Shown here: in pieces, positions 58,369-64,000 of the stretch
How positions within the stretch are numbered: position 1 is the stretch's first letter
How the letters are laid out: the number at the start of each line of letters is the position of its first letter
Source of the DNA: Streptomyces justiciae
GTDB taxonomy: Bacteria; Actinomycetota; Actinomycetes; Streptomycetales; Streptomycetaceae
Assembly (NCBI RefSeq): GCF_015163075.1
Contig: NZ_JADDXU010000016.1
Location: forward strand, 124,001-188,000
Length of the DNA: 64,000 nucleotides
Direction of reading: 5' to 3'
The notes under the pieces: generated by a model
What the model was told of the DNA's origin: nothing
Databases searched by the model: none
Seen by the model: only the letters and a program-made list of their open reading frames with translations
Translations under genes and position numbers: made by a program

Positions 58369-58384
58369 AGTAAGCGCTTTCCAT
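58369..58384. promoter_or_regulatory. LacI-type palindromic operator upstream of GH74
   Basis: GTAAGCGCTTTCC is centred on AAGCGCTT. It differs from the CebR box TGGGAGCGCTCCCA, so a different LacI-family regulator is likely. Confidence 0.5.
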
Positions 58385-58440
58385 TCGGTGCGAGAGTTGC
58401 CGGGCGGCCCCCAGTGCGGGAGGGGGCCACCCGGCCGGTC

Positions 58441-58465
58441 GGCCCCGTCGTCAGGTGACGGGGCC
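58441..58465 (-). terminator. Hairpin after the GH48 gene
   Basis: GGCCCCGTC-N7-GACGGGGCC, a perfect 9-bp stem beyond the GH48 stop. Confidence 0.8.
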
Positions 58466-58504
58466 AGGTACGCGGTGCTCCTCAGGCGGAGCGCCTGGCG
58501 GGGG

Positions 58505-61420
58505 CTATTCGAGCAGCTCCGCGTACGAACCCATGGCCAGGGCGATGTCCGCCTGGGCCCAGAAACGGTGGTACGTGAACGACGGCACCGCGCCGCCCGC
58601 GAGATACGCCTCGATCTTCGACCAGGCCGGGTCGTTCTTGTAGAAGGACCTGATGGACTCGAAGGTGGACGAGGAGTTGATCGCGTCGCCGTTCGGCATC
58701 TTGCCGGTCCAGCCGGACGGGATGTACACCGTGTCGTCGAACCGGTTGTAGTCCGCCCGGTTCTCCGGCACCGCGACGCCCAGGCTGTCCTGGTAGTTGC
58801 CCCACATGCCGTCCAGGAGCTTCTTCGCCGTCGTCGCGGCCTCGGTGTCACCCGAGCGGTCCGCGTAGTACGTCAGGGTCTTGGCGTACGCGGCGGCCAC
58901 GCCCACGTCGTTGGTGTAGTCGGCGACGGTGACGTGCAGCCCGCTGTTGGAGCCGGGGTTGGAGGCGTTCCAGGTGTCGGGCTGGCCCGACCACTGGAGG
59001 GTGGAGGGGATCTGGTAGGTGCCGTCCGGGTTGATCGTGGTCTTGGACAGCGCCCAGTCGACCCACTTGTCGAGGACCGCCTTGGCCTGCGCGTTCCCCG
59101 TCTGCTGGTAGTACTCGGCCACCCGCTCCATCGACCACGCCTGGAAGCCGAACCACTGGTTGGACGGCGGGTCGTGGTAGACGGGCTGCTGGTCGTAGTA
59201 CATGCCGTAGAAGGTCGACGTACCGGCCGGCGGGGTCGCGTAGCGGCCCGCCCAGCTGTTCGTCGCACCGCCCGCGATGGCGCCCTCGTTCGACTGCAGC
59301 CAGCGGTAGAACTCCAGCTGCCGGGTGAGCGAGGTGCCCCAGTCCGCAGCCCCGGTCGAGGACTTGGGCTTCAGATCGGCGTACGAGCTGAGCGCGTAGG
59401 CGGCCAGGGGGTTCTGGTAGCCGCCGTGCGCGTGGCTGGAACCGATGCGCCAGGCCCAGCCGGCGCTGGTGTCCGTCGCTCCGCCCCACGCGTAGTACCA
59501 GGACAGCAGGTACATCGAGGAGTTCTTGCCGGTGCCGGCGGCGCAGGCCGACGGTCCGACACAATTCCCTATCTTCTTGAAGTACTTGTCGTACATCGCG
59601 TAGCGCAGGTAGTCGCCCATCTTCGCGGCCTTGCCCACGGTCGCGGAGACGTCACTGCCCTTGCCCTGCTGCTTCGCCCAGACGTCCGCCCAGTACGCGG
59701 CCTGCACGGCCCGTGCGTCGGCGTCCGGGGCGTTGGTGAACTTCCACTGCTTGGCGTAGGAGGCGTCACCGGTGAACAGGTCCAAGTAGCCGTTCGTACC
59801 GCCGTACTTGAACTGGTCACAGGTCGGCTGCGGCACCGTCTCCCACACCGACTCCTGCGCACCGCGCTGGAAGGTGTTGATGTACGAAGGACCGGTGTCG
59901 GTCGGCCCCGCCTCGCACTTGCCGGGCGCGTTGCCGTAGCCGTAGACGTTGTCGACGTCCTGGAGCCAGTGCATGCCGTAGACGTCGTCCGTGCCGTACG
60001 TCGACTTCAGCTCGGCCGCGATCGGGTCGGAGCCGACCGAGACCGACGAGTCGAGCTTCGCCGGATACTCGTTCGGGGTGTCCAGCTCGGGCGCGTAGGT
60101 CGCCGGCTTGGAGGCGTTGTAGAAGGAGTTGGTCGGCTGGTCGGCGTGGGTGGGGATCATGTACTTCTCCATGATGTCCCAGGCGCCGTTGAACTTGCTC
60201 CAGTCGCCCGTCACCTTGCCGTACATGGCCTGCAGCCAGAGAAGGTAGCTGTACGCCTCCGACGTCGTCTCATGGCCGTGGTCGGGCGCCTCGACGATCA
60301 GCGTCTCCACCGAGTGGTAGGGGATGCCCTCGGGCGAGAAGTAGCCGTTCGCCGGGTTGGTGATCTTCCCGTACAGCTCCAGGAAGCGGGCGTCGTACTC
60401 CTTCGACGCCGCGATCTGGGTGACCGTCACCGCCGCCTTCGCATGGCCCGTGGCCGTCGACTCGAAGGTCGCCGCGCCGGTGCCGGAGGAGTCGGCGGTG
60501 ATGGTCACCTTCTGGGCCGTGTTCCAGTTCGACGGGGTGAAGGTCAGGGAAGCCCCGCCGGTCACGGACAGGCCCGAGTTGCCGCTCGCCCGTGCCGTCG
60601 TGACGGTCACGTTGGCGGACGGCTGGGTCGACAGCTTGACGTCGTAGGTCGCCGTCTTGCCTTGCTGGACGGCGAGTTGAGTGGTCGAGGCCACCACGGC
60701 GGGACCCGAGGCGACCGTGATGCCGACCGGTGTCGACTCCGCCGACGCGCCCAGGCTGTCGTACGCCTTGGCCAGCAGAGAATGACTGCCCACGGTCAAA
60801 CTTGAAGCGGAAAGCGAGTACGGAGCCGTCGTGTCGGTGCCCAGCAGCGTGGTGTTGTCGTAGAACTCCACCTTGCTGATGGTCGCGTTGTCCGCGGCCG
60901 CGGCGGTCGCCGCGAGCGGGACGGCGTCGCCCTGGGTGTAGACGGCGCCCGCGGCCGGGCTGGTCAGCACCGTGATCGGCGGCTGGTGGGCGCCGACGCA
61001 CGTGGTGCCGTTGATCGCGAACGACGTGGGCGCGGCGTTGCTGCCGCTGTAGGTGAACTGCGCGCCGGTGGAGACCGCGGCGCCGGCCGCGATGGTCCCG
61101 TTGTACCCGGCGTCCTTCACCGTGATGTTCTGACCGGACTGGGACCAGGTTCCGTTCCAGCCGTTGGAGAGCTTCTGGTTGCCCGCGTAGGCGTACGTCA
61201 GTGTCCAGCCGCTGATGGTGTCCGTACCACGGTTGGTGATCGTCACGTCCGTGGTGAAGCCGGAGCCCCAGTCATTGGTCTTGTAGTCGACACTGCACGC
61301 AAGTGCCGCCGCGGAAGCGGGAGTTGAAGCCGTACTGAGCATGGCGAGCGGAAGGGCCAGGGCCGCCACGACGGCGGTCCAGAAGCGCCGGGCTGCCCGG
61401 CGTCTCCTTCTGGGGTGCAT
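58505..61420 (-). CDS. GH48 reducing-end cellobiohydrolase with CBM2 and extra domains
   Basis: A 971-residue secreted exoglucanase, the key processive cellulase of many actinomycetes. Residues 1-38 are a basic signal peptide; ~40-141 are a CBM2 (CSVDYKTNDWGSGFTTDVTI to PTSFAINGTTC). Two Ig/Calx-beta-like domains follow (ITVLTSPAAGAVYTQGDAVP; TTQLAVQQGKTATYDVKLST). The GH48 domain (from EYDARFLELYGKITNPANGY) includes the acid/base region EAPDHGHETTSEAYSYLLWL and HRFWAQADIALAMGSYAELL at its end. CBM2 first and two beta domains before the catalytic part differ from the common CBM2-FN3-GH48. A CebR-type box lies 45 bp upstream. Confidence 0.95.
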   Translation of the reverse strand: MHPRRRRRAARRFWTAVVAALALPLAMLSTASTPASAAALACSVDYKTNDWGSGFTTDVTITNRGTDTISGWTLTYAYAGNQKLSNGWNGTWSQSGQNITVKDAGYNGTIAAGAAVSTGAQFTYSGSNAAPTSFAINGTTCVGAHQPPITVLTSPAAGAVYTQGDAVPLAATAAAADNATISKVEFYDNTTLLGTDTTAPYSLSASSLTVGSHSLLAKAYDSLGASAESTPVGITVASGPAVVASTTQLAVQQGKTATYDVKLSTQPSANVTVTTARASGNSGLSVTGGASLTFTPSNWNTAQKVTITADSSGTGAATFESTATGHAKAAVTVTQIAASKEYDARFLELYGKITNPANGYFSPEGIPYHSVETLIVEAPDHGHETTSEAYSYLLWLQAMYGKVTGDWSKFNGAWDIMEKYMIPTHADQPTNSFYNASKPATYAPELDTPNEYPAKLDSSVSVGSDPIAAELKSTYGTDDVYGMHWLQDVDNVYGYGNAPGKCEAGPTDTGPSYINTFQRGAQESVWETVPQPTCDQFKYGGTNGYLDLFTGDASYAKQWKFTNAPDADARAVQAAYWADVWAKQQGKGSDVSATVGKAAKMGDYLRYAMYDKYFKKIGNCVGPSACAAGTGKNSSMYLLSWYYAWGGATDTSAGWAWRIGSSHAHGGYQNPLAAYALSSYADLKPKSSTGAADWGTSLTRQLEFYRWLQSNEGAIAGGATNSWAGRYATPPAGTSTFYGMYYDQQPVYHDPPSNQWFGFQAWSMERVAEYYQQTGNAQAKAVLDKWVDWALSKTTINPDGTYQIPSTLQWSGQPDTWNASNPGSNSGLHVTVADYTNDVGVAAAYAKTLTYYADRSGDTEAATTAKKLLDGMWGNYQDSLGVAVPENRADYNRFDDTVYIPSGWTGKMPNGDAINSSSTFESIRSFYKNDPAWSKIEAYLAGGAVPSFTYHRFWAQADIALAMGSYAELLE

Positions 61421-61464
61421 GTGCTGGTTCCTCCTTGCGGCGGAGAAGTCAAGGCTTGAACCAG

Positions 61465-61478
61465 TGGGAGCGCTCCCA
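61465..61478. promoter_or_regulatory. CebR-type operator (exact 14-bp palindrome)
   Basis: TGGGAGCGCTCCCA matches the consensus CebR binding site of Streptomyces exactly. CebR is a LacI-family repressor of cellulase and cellobiose uptake genes, released by cellobiose/cellotriose. It lies 45 bp upstream of the GH48 start. Confidence 0.9.
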
Positions 61479-61608
61479 TAGTGGGGACGGTGGTGTGAAG
61501 GGTCAAGGTGCTTGAAGAGTCGAAAAGATTCGATGGATGTGGTTGAGGAAAAGTCAAGTGAACGCTCTGTTCTTTAACGTCACTTGGCGCTAGCTTCTCT
61601 GGCACCAG

Positions 61609-61622
61609 TGGGAGCGATTCCA
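61609..61622. promoter_or_regulatory. CebR-type operator (two mismatches)
   Basis: TGGGAGCGATTCCA differs from the 14-bp consensus at two positions in the right half. It lies 49 bp upstream of the GH5 start. Confidence 0.75.
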
Positions 61623-61670
61623 TCAGTCGACGCGTCCGTCACGACGCGCCCGATCTGCAAGGAGTCGCTC

Positions 61671-63164
61671 ATGCGACACCCCCCGCGTTCAGGTCTTTTA
61701 CTTGCCGGCGCGGCCGCGATCGCCCTTGTGGGCACCGCGGTCGCGCCGGTGGTCACGGCGTCGGGAGCCGGTCCCGCGTGCACGGTGGAGTACTCCGTCA
61801 CCAGCCAATGGGATTCCGGTTTCCAGGGCGCCGTGACGATCACCAACAACACGGCAGCCGTGAGCGGTTGGAGCCTGAGCTTCGACTTCGCGGGCGGCCA
61901 GAAAGTCAGTCAGGGCTGGAACGCCAAGTGGTCCCAGTCCGGTACGACGGTCACGGCGGCCAACGAGAGCTACAACGGCTCGCTGGCCACCGGCGCGAGC
62001 GTCAGCGCCGGGTTCCTCGGCACCCTGTCGGGGAGCAATCCCGTACCGACGACGTTCAAGCTCAACGGCACCAACTGCAATGTCGACGCGGACCCTTCAC
62101 CCACGCCGACACCCACGCCGACCGACCCGACGGACCCCGGTGACCCCGACGCGCCACCGGTCCTGAAGGTCTCCGGGAACAAACTCGTGGACGCCGGCGG
62201 CACCACCCGTCGCCTGCTCGGCGTCAACCGTTCCGGCGGCGAGTTCATGTGCGTCCAGGGCCGCGGCATCTGGGACGGACCGGTCGACGACGCCTCGGTC
62301 AAGGCGATCGCCGACTGGAAGGCCAACACGGTCCGCATTCCACTGAACGAGGAGTGCTGGCTCGGCCTGTCCAACATCAACCCGGCGTACTCCGGCGCCA
62401 ATTACATCAACGCCGTCAAGGACCTGGTGGCGAAGGTGAAGGCGCACGGCATGACCCCGCTGGTCGAACTGCACTGGACCTACGGGCAGTACACCGGGAA
62501 CTCGGCCGGCTGCTCCGACGTGCACGCCAGCTGCCAGAAGCCGATGCCCGACATGCAGTACACCCCGTCCTTCTGGACGTCGGTGGCCAACACCTTCAAG
62601 GACGATCCGACCGTCGTCCTCGACCTGTTCAACGAGCCCTACCCGGACCGCGCCACCTCCACGACCACCCAGGCGTGGCAGTGCTGGCGGGACGGCGGCA
62701 CCTGCCCCGGCATCGGCTACGAGGTCGCCGGCATGCAGGACCTCGTCGACGCCGTCCGCGGCACCGGCGCAAAAAACCTGATCCTGGCCGGCGGGATCGC
62801 GTACTCGAACGACCTCAGCCAGTGGCTCACGTACCAGCCGACCGACCCGGCGGGCAATCTCGCCGCCGCCTGGCACGTGTACAACTTCAACACCTGCTCC
62901 AACGAGAGCTGCTGGAACTCCACGCTCGCCCCGGTGGCGGCCCAGGTGCCGCTGGTCGCCGGGGAGATCGGCGAGAACACCTGCGGTCACTCCTTCGTCG
63001 ACCAGGTCATGAAGTGGTTCGACGACCGTGGCCTGTCCTATCTGGGCTGGACCTGGAACACCTGGGACTGCAGCTCGGGCCCGTCGCTGATCTCCGGTTA
63101 CGACGGTACGCCCACCGCTTTCGGTATCGGGCTGCGCGACCATCTGCGCGCCCTGAACGGCTAA
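61671..63164 (+). CDS. GH5 endo-beta-1,4-glucanase with N-terminal CBM2
   Basis: A 497-residue secreted cellulase. The signal peptide (MRHPPRSGLLLAGAAAIALV) is followed by CBM2 (residues ~35-140: CTVEYSVTSQWDSGFQGAVT, then PTTFKLNGTNCNVD) and a Pro/Thr/Asp linker (PTPTPTPTDPTDPGDPDAP). The GH5 TIM-barrel catalytic domain has acid/base Glu in LDLFNEPYPD and nucleophile Glu in VPLVAGEIGENTCG. It cuts cellulose internally. A CebR-type box with two mismatches lies upstream, and the GH6 gene begins 30 bp after its stop, so both are probably co-transcribed. Confidence 0.95.
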   Translation: MRHPPRSGLLLAGAAAIALVGTAVAPVVTASGAGPACTVEYSVTSQWDSGFQGAVTITNNTAAVSGWSLSFDFAGGQKVSQGWNAKWSQSGTTVTAANESYNGSLATGASVSAGFLGTLSGSNPVPTTFKLNGTNCNVDADPSPTPTPTPTDPTDPGDPDAPPVLKVSGNKLVDAGGTTRRLLGVNRSGGEFMCVQGRGIWDGPVDDASVKAIADWKANTVRIPLNEECWLGLSNINPAYSGANYINAVKDLVAKVKAHGMTPLVELHWTYGQYTGNSAGCSDVHASCQKPMPDMQYTPSFWTSVANTFKDDPTVVLDLFNEPYPDRATSTTTQAWQCWRDGGTCPGIGYEVAGMQDLVDAVRGTGAKNLILAGGIAYSNDLSQWLTYQPTDPAGNLAAAWHVYNFNTCSNESCWNSTLAPVAAQVPLVAGEIGENTCGHSFVDQVMKWFDDRGLSYLGWTWNTWDCSSGPSLISGYDGTPTAFGIGLRDHLRALNG

Positions 63165-63194
63165 CACCCGCAACGGAGAAGGAAACCCGCACTC

Positions 63195-64000
63195 ATGAGT
63201 CGTACCAGAACTGCGCTCCTCGCAGCGATGGCCCTGGTCGCCGGGGCCTCCGGCACCGCGGTCGCCGCCTATCCCGGGGACGTCGGCATCTCGGCGGTCC
63301 CCTGCACCGTGGACTACAAGGTGCAGAACGACTGGGGCACCGGCTTCACCGCCAACGTGACGATCACCAACAACAGCGCCGCCAAGTCGAGTTGGTCGCT
63401 GAAGTGGTCGTACGCCGGGAACCAGAAGGTCACCAACGGCTGGAACGCCAAGGTCAGCCAGAGCGGCACGGCCGTCACCGCGCTCAACGAGAGCTACAAC
63501 GGCACGCTCGCCACCGGCGGTTCGACCAGCTTCGGCTTCCAGGGCACCTACAGCGGCACCAACGCGATCCCCACCACGTTCACCCTCGACGGCGTGACCT
63601 GCAACGTCGACGGCGGCACCGACCCCACGGACCCGACCGACCCGACCGACCCCGGCACCGGCAGCCGGGTCGACAACCCGTACAGCGGCGCCAAGGTGTA
63701 CGTGAACCCGGAGTGGGCCGCCAACGCCGCCGCCGAGCCGGGCGGCAGCCGCGTCGCCAACCAGCCCACCGGTGTGTGGCTGGACCGGGTCGCCGCGATC
63801 AACGGCGCCGGCGGGAAGATGGGCCTGCGGGCACACCTCGACGAGGCCCTGAAGCAGAAGGGCAGCGGCGAGCTCGTCGTCCAGCTGGTGATCTACGACC
63901 TGCCGGGCCGCGACTGCGCAGCGCTCGCCTCCAACGGTGAGTTCGGTCCGACGGACATCGACAAGTACAAGACGCAGTACATCGACCCGATCGCCGCGAT
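63195..64000 (+). CDS. GH6 cellulase with N-terminal CBM2 (5' part only)
   Basis: The gene runs off the right edge; 268 codons are visible. It has a signal peptide (MSRTRTALLAAMALVAGASG), a CBM2 (CTVDYKVQNDWGTGFTANVT to PTTFTLDGVTCNVD) and a DPTDPTDPTDP linker. A GH6 domain then begins NPYSGAKVYVNPEWAANAAA and carries WLDRVAAINGAGG, with the signature VVQLVIYDLPGRDCAALASN, the GH6 family mark. It is either a non-reducing-end cellobiohydrolase or an endoglucanase; which depends on loops beyond the edge. ATG is preceded by GGAGAAGGAA. Forms an operon with GH5. Confidence 0.95.
   Translation, partial: MSRTRTALLAAMALVAGASGTAVAAYPGDVGISAVPCTVDYKVQNDWGTGFTANVTITNNSAAKSSWSLKWSYAGNQKVTNGWNAKVSQSGTAVTALNESYNGTLATGGSTSFGFQGTYSGTNAIPTTFTLDGVTCNVDGGTDPTDPTDPTDPGTGSRVDNPYSGAKVYVNPEWAANAAAEPGGSRVANQPTGVWLDRVAAINGAGGKMGLRAHLDEALKQKGSGELVVQLVIYDLPGRDCAALASNGEFGPTDIDKYKTQYIDPIAA

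Larger units (their letters stand above)
61421..61670. promoter_or_regulatory. Divergent GH48/GH5 promoter region
   Basis: A 250-bp intergenic region with a lower local GC content and no gene. It carries two CebR-type boxes near its ends and AT-rich segments (GAAAAGATTCGATGG, TTCTTTAACG) where promoters are likely, though I cannot place -10/-35 pairs with confidence. Confidence 0.6.

Overview
The window is typical high-GC Streptomyces chromosome. It shows extreme GC3, translationally coupled ATGA/GTGA overlaps, many GTG starts, and gene families such as the gvpOAFGYZJLSK order, DUF6158, DUF6082, XRE/DUF5753 and CebR-type operators. I name it a streptomycete from these features, not from any database search. 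No tRNA, rRNA, CRISPR array, integrase, transposase or replication origin was seen.

Layout. 0-4 kb: a partial hemerythrin gene, a holin-like membrane protein, an SDR, then an enolase-superfamily / F420-dependent oxidoreductase pair. 4.1-8.7 kb: a coupled operon of NDH-2-like dehydrogenase (with an unusual repeat tail), transketolase and a stand-alone LigD-type polymerase. 8.8-14 kb: a complete ten-gene gas vesicle cluster followed by a tiny hydrophobic protein. 14-20.5 kb: methyltransferase, PAP2/diacylglycerol kinase fusion, histidine phosphatase, and an ABC-F ATPase facing a release-factor-like (baeRF) protein. 20.5-29.5 kb: stress genes (large-subunit catalase, DJ-1/PfpI, a His/Glu-rich membrane protein with a CBS protein, DUF2795, a pyruvate-oxidase-like ThDP enzyme, a SigB/SigF-family sigma factor) plus an orphan lipoprotein. 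29.6-37.3 kb: mixed genes including an aminotransferase fold lacking its PLP lysine, two UlaG-like metallo-hydrolases, DedA, an ankyrin protein and a membrane-anchored phosphatase-superfamily protein. 37.3-46.3 kb: OsmC, a solitary DnaK, and narGHJI on the opposite strand. 46.4-52.9 kb: regulators, methyltransferases, a pterin dehydratase and a WYL regulator with its divergent operon. 53-64 kb: plant-cell-wall degradation, with a PL11 rhamnogalacturonan lyase, GH74, GH48, GH5 and GH6, most carrying CBM2 modules and with CebR-type boxes at the GH48/GH5 divergent promoters.

Unifying theme. The first ~29 kb looks like a general-stress neighbourhood. Several genes have a sequence of the form GNNT-N15-GGGTAC upstream of the start. 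This matches the SigB-type promoter consensus of Streptomyces, and the spacer is 15 in every good case. A SigB/SigF-family sigma gene lies at the end of this stretch. The last ~11 kb is a separate cellulase regulon. No single undescribed system is proven here; the best leads are the SigB-type promoter set, the NDH-transketolase-LigD operon with its repeat tail, the ABC-F/baeRF pair, the lysine-less aminotransferase, and the His/Glu-rich membrane protein coupled to a CBS protein.
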